This document shows positions 1 through 8,804 of a DNA stretch of 64,000 bases, in pieces (positions within the stretch are counted from its first letter, which is position 1; every line of letters begins with the position of its first letter). Position numbers and translations under genes: made by a program. A model generated the notes under the pieces. The model was not told where the DNA came from. It made no database searches and worked only from the letters and a program-made list of their open reading frames with translations. This stretch comes from Leuconostoc palmae (GTDB taxonomy: Bacteria > Bacillota > Bacilli > Lactobacillales > Lactobacillaceae), in NCBI RefSeq assembly GCF_019656075.1, contig NZ_BPKZ01000004.1:106275-170274 (forward strand). Reading direction: 5' to 3'.

Positions 1-2
1 TT

Positions 3-311
3 AAAATTTTAGGACGTAAGTGGAATGGCTTAATTATTGAGATATTTTTAATTAGTGGAAAAAAGCGTTTTCTTGAACTTTCAAGAGCTATTCCAGCCTG
101 CTCTGACCGTGTTTTAGTTGAACGTTTGAAAGAACTAGAAGCAGCTAATTTAGTAAAACGAGTGACTTATGAGGATTCAAGTTTAATTGAATATAAACTG
201 ACAGAGGCTGGTGAAGCTATGAGACCTATGATGGCGGCTATTCATGAGTGGTCAGATAAATACAATAGTCTAACTATTGCCAAACATAAGGACAGCAACG
301 CTTTGTCATGA
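3..311 (+). CDS. HxlR-family transcriptional regulator (5'-truncated by window edge)
   Basis: The frame is open from the window edge to TGA at 309-311, so the N-terminus lies outside. The visible ~102 residues start ILGRKWNGLII and continue with FLELSRAIPACSDRVLVERLKELE and VTYEDSSLIEYKLTEAGEAM, the winged-helix layout of HxlR/MarR-like regulators (recognition helix around SDRVLVERLKELE, wing around EYKLTEAG). HxlR proteins are small dimeric DNA-binding regulators, often sensing thiol or aldehyde stress; the N-terminal Cys typical of many cannot be seen. Targets are unknown. An internal ATG at 126 is not the real start, because the family fold continues upstream of it. Confidence 0.85.
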   Translation, partial: KILGRKWNGLIIEIFLISGKKRFLELSRAIPACSDRVLVERLKELEAANLVKRVTYEDSSLIEYKLTEAGEAMRPMMAAIHEWSDKYNSLTIAKHKDSNALS

Positions 312-317
312 TATACT
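309..317 (+). promoter_or_regulatory. Extended -10 promoter of the pheST T-box transcript
   Basis: TGATATACT is an extended -10 element (TGnTATACT) whose first three bases are the stop codon of the HxlR gene. The expected start is near 324, at the beginning of the T-box leader. The -35 region (AGGACA around 289) is a weak match. Confidence 0.5.
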
Positions 318-323
318 GTTAGT

Positions 324-606
324 AGGGATTGAGCGAAAGTAAAATAAAACGTTCAGTTTAAATATTTTCTAACACTGTGAATGACCTAGTATTTGTCATA
401 ATCTGTTTAGCGAGTGGTTAATTTTTGATGAAAAGACCATCTTATTATGAACATTGAATTTCAGTCAGGAGTGTTTTGACGTAATGGTCGACGCATAGCA
501 GCGATATCGCTACATAAGCCAGTGTTAATGCTGGAAATTTGGGTGGTACCACGGTTTAAAACGTCCCATGTTATCTAATATTAGATAACATGGGACGTTT
601 TTTATT
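324..606 (+). promoter_or_regulatory. T-box riboswitch (tRNA-Phe sensing) controlling pheST
   Basis: The leader holds the hallmark T-box GGGTGGTACCACGGTT at 541-556, followed by a strong intrinsic terminator. The TGGT within it can pair with the 3' end of uncharged tRNA (A73-CCA) to form the antiterminator. Stem I is suggested by AGCGAGTGG (about 409) and GATGAAAAGACCA (about 427). A TTC followed by A at 460-462 is a plausible Phe specifier codon. The adjacent pheS and pheT genes fit a phenylalanine-starvation switch. The specifier assignment is inference; the T-box itself is clear. Confidence 0.92.
558..604 (+). terminator. Rho-independent terminator of the pheST T-box
   Basis: A perfect 22-bp inverted repeat (558-579 with 580-601) centred on AATATT is followed by T-rich sequence. 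It competes with the T-box antiterminator and is 44 bp before the pheS start region. Confidence 0.95.
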
Positions 607-662
607 GAAAAAGTCCACAAAAAGTTATTTGAAGATTCTAGTATAGTTTGAAAGGAATAATT

Positions 663-1712
663 ATGAGTTTAATTGAGGATTTAAAGTCCCTTAAAGAAAC
701 AGCTGTCAAGCGTATTAATGCAACTGAAGCGGATATAGAAGCACTGAGAGTTGGATTATTGGGAAAAAAAGGCGAATTAACGTTATTACTAAAAGGTATG
801 AAGGATGTCGCTCCTGAAGATAGGAAAACAGTTGGTGAAATTGGAAATGATGTTAGACAAAAAATTACGACATTATTATCTGAAAAAAAAGCTGCAATCG
901 AAGAGCAACGTCTAAACGAACAATTAGCTTCTGAAACTGTTGATGTTACTATGCCTGGTAGCAATCATCACGTTGGACAACCACACGTTTTACAACAAAT
1001 TATTGATGAGATAGAACAACACTTCTTAGGACTTGGATTTGAAGTGATTGATGATATTGTTGATTCACCTGAAGTGGAAACTGATGAATATAATTTTGAA
1101 AGAGAAAATCTACCTAAAGATCATCCTGCTCGAGATATGCAAGATACTTTTTATATTACGCCCGAAATCTTACTCAGAACGCAAACTTCTCCTGTTCAAT
1201 CGCGTTCGTTAGAAAAGCATGATTTTTCAAAGGGACCATTGAAAATGATTGCACCAGGAAAAGTTTATCGACGGGATACTGATGATGCAACGCATTCACA
1301 TCAATTTCATCAAGTAGAGGGAATGGTTGTCGGAGAAAATATTACCATGGCTGATTTGAAAGGTACATTACTTTCAATCATGCAAGAATTATTTGGTGAA
1401 AAACATCAAATACGTATGCGACCATCATATTTTCCATTTACTGAACCATCAGTAGAAGTAGATGTTTCTTGGAATGAAGTCACACCTGACATGAAACCAG
1501 AAGATATTCAGTGGATTGAAGTGCTTGGTGCTGGTATGACTCATCCAAATGTACTACGGATGGACGGTATAGATCCAGAAAAGTATTCAGCTTTTGCCTT
1601 TGGATTGGGACCGGACCGATTTGCAATGCTGAAATATGGTGTTGATGACATACGTCAATTTTACTTAAATGATGTTAGATTTCTATCACAATTTAATCGA
1701 AAGGGTAATTAA
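663..1712 (+). CDS. pheS: Phenylalanine--tRNA ligase alpha subunit
   Basis: PheS carries the class II aminoacyl-tRNA synthetase core that activates Phe and charges tRNA-Phe as an (alpha-beta)2 tetramer with PheT. An N-terminal coiled coil (about residues 1-95) precedes the catalytic domain. Motif 2 is visible as [18 protein letters not shown] near residues 203-220 and motif 3 as [10 protein letters not shown] near 314. The ATG at 663 is chosen because AAAGGA (651-656) sits 6 bp before it; a longer frame from TTG at 648 would overlap this ribosome site. Length is 349 aa, normal for the family. It is 2 bp from pheT, and both lie under the T-box. Confidence 0.98.
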   Translation: MSLIEDLKSLKETAVKRINATEADIEALRVGLLGKKGELTLLLKGMKDVAPEDRKTVGEIGNDVRQKITTLLSEKKAAIEEQRLNEQLASETVDVTMPGSNHHVGQPHVLQQIIDEIEQHFLGLGFEVIDDIVDSPEVETDEYNFERENLPKDHPARDMQDTFYITPEILLRTQTSPVQSRSLEKHDFSKGPLKMIAPGKVYRRDTDDATHSHQFHQVEGMVVGENITMADLKGTLLSIMQELFGEKHQIRMRPSYFPFTEPSVEVDVSWNEVTPDMKPEDIQWIEVLGAGMTHPNVLRMDGIDPEKYSAFAFGLGPDRFAMLKYGVDDIRQFYLNDVRFLSQFNRKGN

Positions 1713-1714
1713 AA

Positions 1715-4171
1715 ATGAAGATTAGTTTGAAATGGTTAAATCAATTTTTGTCAGAAAATATCTCGCTTGATGAAAAAACTGTGAATGACTTGGCCGAAAA
1801 AGTTGAACGAACAAGTGTTGAGGTGGATTCTGTTTCAACACTTGCAAAAAAACAAGATGGGTTGGTTGTTGCAAAAGTTTGTTCCATAGTAGCGCACCCT
1901 GATTCTGATCATATGGTCATCACACAATTAGATATTGGTCAAAAAGAGTTAGTCCAAGTTGTTACAGGTGCACCTAATGTCGCTGAAGGGCAATTAGTTA
2001 TTTTAGCAAAAGTTGGAGCGCATATTTTGGATGCTGCAACAGGTAAACTTGTTGAACTTAAAGTAGCTAATTTACGTGGTCAAGAATCATTTGGTATGTT
2101 AGTTGCATTACAAGAAATTGGTTTTGATAATAAAATTGCGCCAAAAGATTTTGAAGCAGGCATTTTTGTTTTTGATGAACAAGATGGTATGCAAGTAGGA
2201 GAAGATGCGCTTGAAGTTTTGGGGATGAACGAACCGGTTATAGATACTGATTTAACACCAAATCGTGCAGATATGCTATCAATGATTGGCACAGCGTACG
2301 AATTTGGAGCTATGCTCAATTTATCAGTATTACTTCCTGAATTTGATTTAGCAGAATATGAAAAAGAGACGAAGGATCAAATTACCTTAGATATTCAAGA
2401 TAAAGACCTAACGTCTAAATATGCAGTTCGAGTGATTAATAACGTTTCTGTGACGGATTCCCCGCTTTGGTTACAAAAAATATTATGGAACGCTGGTATG
2501 CGACCAATCAATAACATTGTTGATATCACAAATTATATGATGCTTATGTATGGACAACCCCTTCATGCATTTGATCTTGATAAGTTACACAGCCATAAAA
2601 TTATTGTACGTCGCGCAAAAAATAGCGAGACTCTCACAACACTTGACGGACAAAAACGTGATTTAAGAGCTAATGAAGATATTGTGGTAGCTACAGATGA
2701 TGAAGCACTAATGTTAGCTGGTGTAATGGGTGGTGTTAGTTCAGAAGTTGATAGCAATACAAAAAATATTGTAATTGAAAGTGCCATTTTTAATGCTAGT
2801 TTGATTAGAGCTACTGCTCGTCGCCATAATATACATTCAGAGGCATCTGCGCGATTTGAAAGAGGCATCAATAGAGATAATACGTTTGTTGCCTTAGACC
2901 ATGCAGCCCAGTTAGCTGATGAAGTAGCCCATGGCCAGATTAGTCATGGTATGGTTGTTGCAGTAGACGAACCATATGAAACAAAAAAACAAAAGTTAAG
3001 TATCCGGAGAGTTAATAAAATCCTAGGGACAGCTTTATCTGAAAAAGAAATATCTGATATTTTTGCTAAACTAAATTTTCAATATACAGTCTCCAAAGAT
3101 GTTTTTGAGGTGGTATTACCTGCTCGCCGTCCTGATCTGTCTATTGAGGCGGATTTGATTGAAGAAATAGCTCGCCTTTATGGATATGATAACTTACCAA
3201 TGACATTACCTTATGGACCAACAACACCGGGTAAATTGACAACAACGCAGAGACAAATTAGAGCGAGTCGACGCATTATGGAAAGTTTAGGGATGAATCA
3301 GGCTATTTCATATGTGTTAACGACACCTGAAAAAGCTAAACAATTTGCTGAAAATGCTATCGATGAAGTTGTATCATTAGATTATCCAATGAGTTCTGAT
3401 CGTACAACTGTTCGTCAAAATTTACTGGCCGGTTTATTAGAAGATGTTTCTTATAATGTTAGTCATTCTGTTCATAATATTGCACTCTATGAACAAGGGC
3501 GAATTTTTATATCAAATAACAAAGAATCATTGCCAACAGAAATTGAGCATATTGCAGGAGTACTAACGGGTACTTTACAAACCTCAACTTGGCAGACGTC
3601 AAAAATGGCTCAACCTGTAGATTTTTATGATATCAAAGGAATTGTTGACTCATATCTCGAACAAATAGGTGTTGCAAACGTAACATATCGTGCCACAACA
3701 CGGCATGATAATATGCACCCAGGACAAACCGCTGATGTATACAGTGATAATACTTATTTAGGATTTGTAGGACAAATTCATCCTAAATTAACTAAATCAC
3801 AAAAGCTACCTGCAATTTTTGGGTTTGAATTGAATTTATTTACTGTGCTTTCTGCTACAAATCATTCTACGGAATATAAAGTTGTGTCGCGATTCCCGCA
3901 AATCAGCCGTGATGTTGCGTTACTCGTTAATAATCAAATCACACATGAAGATATTATTGAAGTGATCCAAAATTATGCAGGAGATAAACTGTTTGAAGTT
4001 AAATTATTTGATGTATATGTTGGCGATAAACTACCCGCAGGTAAAAAATCATTGGCATATAACTTAGTTTTCCAAGACGAGAATACGACATTAGTCGAAT
4101 CAGAAATAAATGTTGCTTTTAATAGGGTTTTGCAAGCATTAGTATCAGAAATAAAAGCAGAAATTCGTTAG
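1715..4171 (+). CDS. pheT: Phenylalanine--tRNA ligase beta subunit
   Basis: PheT is the large partner of PheS and provides tRNA binding and editing of misacylated Tyr-tRNA-Phe. An EMAPII-like tRNA-binding domain is near residues 40-155 (VAKVCSIVAHPDSDHM), the B3/B4 editing region near 210-390, B5 near 405-480, and a C-terminal FDX-ACB anticodon domain begins near SRFPQISRDVALLV (about 730). At 818 aa it is full length. It starts 2 bp after the pheS stop, inside the purine-rich AAAGGG end of pheS, which can act as its ribosome site. It ends 77 bp before murA, which has its own promoter. Confidence 0.98.
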   Translation: MKISLKWLNQFLSENISLDEKTVNDLAEKVERTSVEVDSVSTLAKKQDGLVVAKVCSIVAHPDSDHMVITQLDIGQKELVQVVTGAPNVAEGQLVILAKVGAHILDAATGKLVELKVANLRGQESFGMLVALQEIGFDNKIAPKDFEAGIFVFDEQDGMQVGEDALEVLGMNEPVIDTDLTPNRADMLSMIGTAYEFGAMLNLSVLLPEFDLAEYEKETKDQITLDIQDKDLTSKYAVRVINNVSVTDSPLWLQKILWNAGMRPINNIVDITNYMMLMYGQPLHAFDLDKLHSHKIIVRRAKNSETLTTLDGQKRDLRANEDIVVATDDEALMLAGVMGGVSSEVDSNTKNIVIESAIFNASLIRATARRHNIHSEASARFERGINRDNTFVALDHAAQLADEVAHGQISHGMVVAVDEPYETKKQKLSIRRVNKILGTALSEKEISDIFAKLNFQYTVSKDVFEVVLPARRPDLSIEADLIEEIARLYGYDNLPMTLPYGPTTPGKLTTTQRQIRASRRIMESLGMNQAISYVLTTPEKAKQFAENAIDEVVSLDYPMSSDRTTVRQNLLAGLLEDVSYNVSHSVHNIALYEQGRIFISNNKESLPTEIEHIAGVLTGTLQTSTWQTSKMAQPVDFYDIKGIVDSYLEQIGVANVTYRATTRHDNMHPGQTADVYSDNTYLGFVGQIHPKLTKSQKLPAIFGFELNLFTVLSATNHSTEYKVVSRFPQISRDVALLVNNQITHEDIIEVIQNYAGDKLFEVKLFDVYVGDKLPAGKKSLAYNLVFQDENTTLVESEINVAFNRVLQALVSEIKAEIR

Positions 4172-4186
4172 TCAATTTAAATTAAT

Positions 4187-4215
4187 TTGAGTTAAGTACA
4201 GTTTCCCTGTATAAT
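4187..4215 (+). promoter_or_regulatory. Promoter of murA
   Basis: TTGAGT (4187-4192) and TATAAT (4210-4215) are separated by 17 bp and lie 34 bp before the murA ATG. No convincing terminator separates it from pheT, so read-through is possible. Confidence 0.65.
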
Positions 4216-4248
4216 TGACTGTGGACTATAACGTTTTAAGGAAAATTC

Positions 4249-5535
4249 ATGGCTAAAATAATTGTAAATGGTGGAAAGCGCATTCAAGGAGAGGTCACAA
4301 TAGGTGGCGCCAAGAATTCGACAGTAGCGTTAATACCCGCTGCTATTTTGGCTGATACGCCAGTAAAATTTGATACTGTACCTCAGATTCTCGATGTTAA
4401 AAACTTGCAATTGATTTTAGATGCAATGAATGTACATTCGAAATTTGAAAATGGTGATTTAGATATTGATCCAACACAAATTGCGGAAAGTGAGTTACCT
4501 AGTGGTGCGATTAAATCATTGAGAGCTTCCTATTATTTTATGGGTGCACTGTTGGGTAGATTTAATCGTGCTACTGTCACTTTTCCAGGCGGTGATAATT
4601 TAGGACGTCGACCTATTGATCAGCATATAAAAGGTTTCGAAGCACTTGGAGCTAGTGTAACAGAATCAAATGATATTATTCATATAGATGCTACTGAGAA
4701 TGGTTTAACTGGGGCTCGCATTGCCTTAGATACTGTTTCTGTAGGTGCGACTATCAATATTATTTTGGCTGCTGTTCGTGCAAAGGGACAGACAGTCATT
4801 GAAAATGCTGCACGAGAACCCGAAATTATTGATATTGCAACTTTTTTAAACAACATGGGAGCAAACATTCGCGGGGCAGGAACAGATACAATACGTATTG
4901 CGGGTGTACCAAGTTTGAAAGCAAGGAATACACACACTGTTATTCCTGATAGGATTGAAGCAGGAACATATATGAGTATGGCTGCTGCGTTTGGTAATGG
5001 CGTAACGATTAAAAATGTTATTCCTGAACACTTGGAATCTTACACTTCAAAATTAATTGAAATGGGGGTTAATCTTGAAATAGGTGAAGATACTATCCAT
5101 GTTTATCCATCAAACACATTGCAACCAGTTACCATTAAAACAATGCCTTATCCTGGCTTCGCCACCGATTTACAGCAACCAATCACACCATTATTGCTTA
5201 TGGCAGAAGGTGAAAGTCTTATTCGTGATACCATTTATCCAAAGCGAGTTAAACATATTGCTGAATTAAGACGAATGGGAGGAGATATTGATTCTGAAAT
5301 TCCAGGGAAAATCAGGGTAAATCATTCGCCACGATTAATCGGAACAACTGTTGAAGCCGCAGAAATAAGAGCAGGAGCTGCCCTTGTTATAGCTGCTATT
5401 ATGGCAGAAGGCCAAACAGTCATTAATGATGCAGATCACATTTTGCGTGGTTATGATCGTATACAAGATAAGTTGACAGCGTTAGGTGCTGATATAACAA
5501 TTGAAGGTATTGATTTAATTAATTTAATGCCTTAA
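4249..5535 (+). CDS. murA: UDP-N-acetylglucosamine 1-carboxyvinyltransferase with Cys-to-Asp active site
   Basis: MurA transfers enolpyruvate from PEP to UDP-GlcNAc, the first committed step of peptidoglycan synthesis in the cytoplasm. The EPSP-synthase-like fold is full length (428 aa), with Lys22 in GGAKNS. The sequence is nearer the second Firmicutes paralogue (MurZ/MurAB type: [17 protein letters not shown]). The loop that normally reads PGGC reads PGGD here: residue 116 is Asp (codon GAT, 4594-4596) in place of the catalytic Cys that fosfomycin alkylates. Asp at this position keeps activity and gives fosfomycin resistance in mycobacterial and chlamydial MurA; resistance here is inferred. 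A second MurA is not in this window. Confidence 0.96.
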   Translation: MAKIIVNGGKRIQGEVTIGGAKNSTVALIPAAILADTPVKFDTVPQILDVKNLQLILDAMNVHSKFENGDLDIDPTQIAESELPSGAIKSLRASYYFMGALLGRFNRATVTFPGGDNLGRRPIDQHIKGFEALGASVTESNDIIHIDATENGLTGARIALDTVSVGATINIILAAVRAKGQTVIENAAREPEIIDIATFLNNMGANIRGAGTDTIRIAGVPSLKARNTHTVIPDRIEAGTYMSMAAAFGNGVTIKNVIPEHLESYTSKLIEMGVNLEIGEDTIHVYPSNTLQPVTIKTMPYPGFATDLQQPITPLLLMAEGESLIRDTIYPKRVKHIAELRRMGGDIDSEIPGKIRVNHSPRLIGTTVEAAEIRAGAALVIAAIMAEGQTVINDADHILRGYDRIQDKLTALGADITIEGIDLINLMP

Positions 5536-5551
5536 ATAATAATTTAAGTTC

Positions 5552-5580
5552 TTGCAACAAATTGTGTACCATGATAAAAT
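5552..5580 (+). promoter_or_regulatory. Promoter of rpmE2
   Basis: TTGCAA (5552-5557), a 17-bp spacer, and TAAAAT (5575-5580) preceded by TGA form both a standard and an extended -10 promoter. The ~50-nt leader ends in AAGGAG just before the start codon. Confidence 0.75.
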
Positions 5581-5638
5581 ATACTGGTTATATACTGACT
5601 CTGTTACAGAAGTATCAGGGCGCTAAGGAGAAATAGTT

Positions 5639-5905
5639 ATGCAAGCAGAAATTCATCCAGATTACCGTCCAGTAGTTTTTCTTGATGCTACTACAGGTAA
5701 AAAGTTTTTGTCAGCTTCAACAGTAACATCAAATGATACAACTGATTTTGAAGGACAAGAATATCCTGTAATTCGTATGGATATTACATCAGACTCACAT
5801 CCATTTTACACTGGTAAGCAAAAGTTTACGCAAGCTGATGGTGCAGTCGACAAGTTCAACAAGAAGTTTGCTGGATTTGGTTTCAAGAACAACGAAGATA
5901 AGTAA
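5639..5905 (+). CDS. rpmE2: Large ribosomal subunit protein bL31 type B (zinc-free)
   Basis: This is an 88-aa bL31 protein of the 50S subunit that helps bridge the subunits. The start [14 protein letters not shown] and the segment [10 protein letters not shown] are family hallmarks. The CxxC zinc ligands of type A L31 are absent, placing it in the cysteine-free type B group, which in bacteria such as B. subtilis replaces the zinc form under zinc limitation. No Zur-like operator was recognised. The gene has a strong AAGGAG site, its own promoter and a strong terminator, so it is monocistronic. Confidence 0.96.
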   Translation: MQAEIHPDYRPVVFLDATTGKKFLSASTVTSNDTTDFEGQEYPVIRMDITSDSHPFYTGKQKFTQADGAVDKFNKKFAGFGFKNNEDK

Positions 5906-5915
5906 TTGTTCTGTT

Positions 5916-5950
5916 AAAAGCGTTCACTTAAGTGAACGCTTTTATTTTTT
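5916..5950 (+). terminator. Intrinsic terminator after rpmE2
   Basis: AAAAGCGTTCACTT and its perfect complement AAGTGAACGCTTTT (5916-5943) form a 14-bp stem followed by T-rich sequence. Confidence 0.92.
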
Positions 5951-5990
5951 ATTAAAACAGATGGAGGGATACTGTAGGTTAATATGCTTT

Positions 5991-6018
5991 TTGATAGCTA
6001 TTAACTCTGCACTATAGA
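5991..6018 (+). promoter_or_regulatory. Promoter of rlmD, placed for a leaderless or near-leaderless mRNA
   Basis: TTGATA (5991-5996), a 16-bp spacer and TATAGA (6013-6018) predict a transcription start at about 6024-6026, on top of the ATG at 6025. No Shine-Dalgarno sequence precedes the ATG. Confidence 0.55.
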
Positions 6019-6024
6019 ATAAAC

Positions 6025-7401
6025 ATGACAAGAACAGTACTTCCAGTTAAGTTGAATCAAAAGATTACAGCCGATGTTGATGATATTCGTATTGACGGTA
6101 TGGGTATTGTCTATATCACACCTGATTATCCAATCTTTGTAGCAGATGCTATTCCCGATGAAAAAATTTTGTTTGAAGTGACACAAGTTGACAAATTCTC
6201 GGGTTACGGAAAAATTATCAAAAGATTAATAGCATCAGATAAGCGTCAAAATAGTGATCGACAATATTTGATTGATGCCGGAACAGCACCATTAGTTAAC
6301 TTGAAATATAATGCACAACTTGATTTGAAAAAACAGCAAGTTAGACGCTTATTTGAACAGAAAAATATAGATGTTATTGTTAGTGATACTATCGGTATGG
6401 AAAATCCTACCTATTATCGAAACAAAACTATTGTACCTGTTAAGTGGCAAAATGGACGTTTAACTAGTGGTTTTTATCGTCGTGGGACTCATGATTTGGT
6501 TCCAATGAATGATTACTTTGTAAATGATGAAAAAATTGATCAGGCGATTATTATCGTTAGAAACATCTTAGAAAAATACGTTATTAGTGCTTTTGATCCT
6601 GATACGCAAACTGGCGCAATAAGATATATCATGATAAGGCGTGGATATTATTCACATGAATTAATGGTTGTGTTAGTTTCAAATGAAAAGCAGATAAAAT
6701 CAGAAGCTGAAATTATAGATGATATCAAGTCTGAATTACCGGAGTTAAAAAGCTTGATTTTTAACTATAGTCCCAAAAAAGATTTTGTATTGTTAAGCCC
6801 AAATAATCGAACGCTTTGGGGGCAGACTACTATAAATGATACTTTGTTGGGATATCAATTTATCATTGGGCCAAATTCTTTTTACCAAGTCAATCCACAG
6901 ACTACTGAAATACTATATGATTTAGCAGCTAAAAAAGCAAAATTAAAATCAACTGATACGGTAATTGATGCATATTCAGGGATCGGAACAATAGGTATAA
7001 CAATTTCAAAACATGTCAAAAAAGTTTTAGGTGTGGAAGTCGTTCCTGGTGCCGTGGTAGATGCACAATCAAATTTGCGTAATAATAATATTAGAAATGC
7101 TGAATATATTTTGTCAGATGCGCCTGAACAATTTAAGAAATGGCAAGCAGAAAAATTAAATCCAGATGTTGTTTTTGTTGATCCACCACGCCGTGGCTTA
7201 ACGACACAACTTATTCAAGCTACTGTTGATATGGCACCAAATAAAATCGTATATATCAGTTGCAATCCAGTGAGTCTAGTTAGAGATGCAGAAGAAATTA
7301 TAGCTAGTGGTTATCAAATTGATGGACCGATTATTCCGGTTGATCAGTTTCCTCAAACTTCTCATGTTGAAAGTATTACTGTATTTAAGAAAAGATTTTA
7401 A
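6025..7401 (+). CDS. rlmD: 23S rRNA (uracil-C5) methyltransferase, RlmD/TrmA family
   Basis: SAM-dependent m5U methyltransferase of 23S rRNA (U1939-type; Gram-positive homologues may also modify U747). An N-terminal TRAM-like RNA-binding domain (about residues 1-60) precedes a central domain and a C-terminal Rossmann domain with YSGIGTIGI (SAM loop). FVDPPRRGL is followed by ISCNPVSL, whose Cys is the catalytic nucleophile. The Cys cluster that binds 4Fe-4S in E. coli RlmD is missing: the corresponding region reads LIDAGTAPLVNLKYNAQ. I believe this loss is common in lactic acid bacteria. The exact target base is inferred from the family. Length is 458 aa. Confidence 0.92.
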   Translation: MTRTVLPVKLNQKITADVDDIRIDGMGIVYITPDYPIFVADAIPDEKILFEVTQVDKFSGYGKIIKRLIASDKRQNSDRQYLIDAGTAPLVNLKYNAQLDLKKQQVRRLFEQKNIDVIVSDTIGMENPTYYRNKTIVPVKWQNGRLTSGFYRRGTHDLVPMNDYFVNDEKIDQAIIIVRNILEKYVISAFDPDTQTGAIRYIMIRRGYYSHELMVVLVSNEKQIKSEAEIIDDIKSELPELKSLIFNYSPKKDFVLLSPNNRTLWGQTTINDTLLGYQFIIGPNSFYQVNPQTTEILYDLAAKKAKLKSTDTVIDAYSGIGTIGITISKHVKKVLGVEVVPGAVVDAQSNLRNNNIRNAEYILSDAPEQFKKWQAEKLNPDVVFVDPPRRGLTTQLIQATVDMAPNKIVYISCNPVSLVRDAEEIIASGYQIDGPIIPVDQFPQTSHVESITVFKKRF

Positions 7402-7448
7402 TGCTATCAATTTTATTTAAATAAAAATGTATGATCTTGGGGTGGAAA

Positions 7449-8777
7449 ATGAATGAATCATTAAAAAATATTGCTAGTCTACTGAAAGCAGACGTTCGTG
7501 GTGATGCAGTTATTACAGGAGTTGCTTTTGACTCTAGACAAGTTAAAGTTGGTGATATATTTGTTGCTTTAGTCGCTGCAAATGATGGGCATCGCTACAT
7601 AACACAAGCAATCGAACGTGGTGCTTCGGCAGTGATGATTGATCACAAACACAAAATATTAAAAAATGTACCAACAATCATTGTCGAGGATACGTTAATA
7701 GCACTACAGCAATGGGGACGTATTCGACGTGAACAAATTAATCCGAAAGTGATAGCTATTACTGGGTCAAATGGTAAAACAACTACTAAAGATATGATGT
7801 TTGCTATTGGATCAACAAAGTTTAAAACCTTTAAAACCCCAGAAAATTATAATAATGAAATTGGCGTGCCGCTAACGTTATTAGCAATGCCTGAAGATAC
7901 TGAATTGTTAGTAATTGAGCTGGGAATGGATAGATCTGGTCAGCTGACGATACTTTCAAAATTAGTCCAACCTGATATTGCTATTATTACAATGATTGGG
8001 GAAGCTCATATAGCATTTTTCAAAACTAGAGATAATATTGCTAAAGCAAAGCTTGAAATTACAAAGGGGTTAAAAAAGAACGGGATATTATTAGTACCCT
8101 TTGATGAACCACTACTAGTAAAAGCTAATTTGGACAAGTCAATGCAATTTTTTGGACAAGAAGTCGAGCAAATTGAAGCAAAATCAGACGAGACAACTTT
8201 TGTTTTTAAAAACGAAAGATTTGCAATTCCTGTCATAGGTAGGTATAATGTTATGAATGCGCTCGCAGCGATTTCTGCGAGTATGTTATTAGGTATTAAT
8301 TTAAAACAAGCCACTCTGGCATTAAAAACATTTGATTTAACAAAAAACCGCACCGAAAAAATGGTAACCAGCAAAGGTGTTGTTTTAATTAGTGATGTTT
8401 ACAATGCTAATCCCACAGCTGTTGCTGCTGTATTAAAAACAATTAAGACGATTCCAGCTCGTCGAAAGTATGTTGTTTTGGGGGATATGCTAGAATTGGG
8501 TGAACAAGCTGACAAGTTGCATGCTAGCTTGGCAACTCAAATATTAGACAGTAATGTCGATGGTGTATTTCTAGTTGGTGATTTATTTATTTTGAATACT
8601 GCACCACTACTTATAAAGGCAATGGGTAGAGATAACGTACATGAGTATAGAGCTAAGCAACTTGATCAACTAGCGAATGAATTATCGACTATAGCTAATC
8701 AGGATGATCTAATTGTTTTAAAAGGAAGCCATGGCATTCATTTGGAAGAAGTTGTTAAGTTGTTGATGACTTTATAA
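7449..8777 (+). CDS. murF: UDP-N-acetylmuramoyl-tripeptide--D-alanyl-D-alanine ligase
   Basis: MurF adds D-Ala-D-Ala (or D-Ala-D-Lac) to UDP-MurNAc-tripeptide using ATP, the last cytoplasmic step of the peptidoglycan precursor. The Mur-ligase ATP loop GSNGKTTT lies near residues 105-112, followed by the central domain (ENYNNEIGVPLTLL) and C-terminal domain (DVYNANPTAV, then VLGDMLELG). ATG 7449 is preferred because GGGGTGG (7439-7445) lies just upstream; an in-frame ATG at 7431 would place that site inside the gene. Length is 442 aa. Leuconostocs naturally use D-lactate-ended precursors and are vancomycin resistant; the ligase deciding that is not in this window. Confidence 0.97.
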   Translation: MNESLKNIASLLKADVRGDAVITGVAFDSRQVKVGDIFVALVAANDGHRYITQAIERGASAVMIDHKHKILKNVPTIIVEDTLIALQQWGRIRREQINPKVIAITGSNGKTTTKDMMFAIGSTKFKTFKTPENYNNEIGVPLTLLAMPEDTELLVIELGMDRSGQLTILSKLVQPDIAIITMIGEAHIAFFKTRDNIAKAKLEITKGLKKNGILLVPFDEPLLVKANLDKSMQFFGQEVEQIEAKSDETTFVFKNERFAIPVIGRYNVMNALAAISASMLLGINLKQATLALKTFDLTKNRTEKMVTSKGVVLISDVYNANPTAVAAVLKTIKTIPARRKYVVLGDMLELGEQADKLHASLATQILDSNVDGVFLVGDLFILNTAPLLIKAMGRDNVHEYRAKQLDQLANELSTIANQDDLIVLKGSHGIHLEEVVKLLMTL

Positions 8778-8804
8778 TTATAAAGAGAGTTCAGGTCTGC
8801 GAAT

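Noticed and set aside
126..311. A 61-aa gene starting at ATG 126
   Set aside because: The winged-helix family pattern continues upstream in the same frame to the window edge, so this is an internal Met of a truncated HxlR gene.
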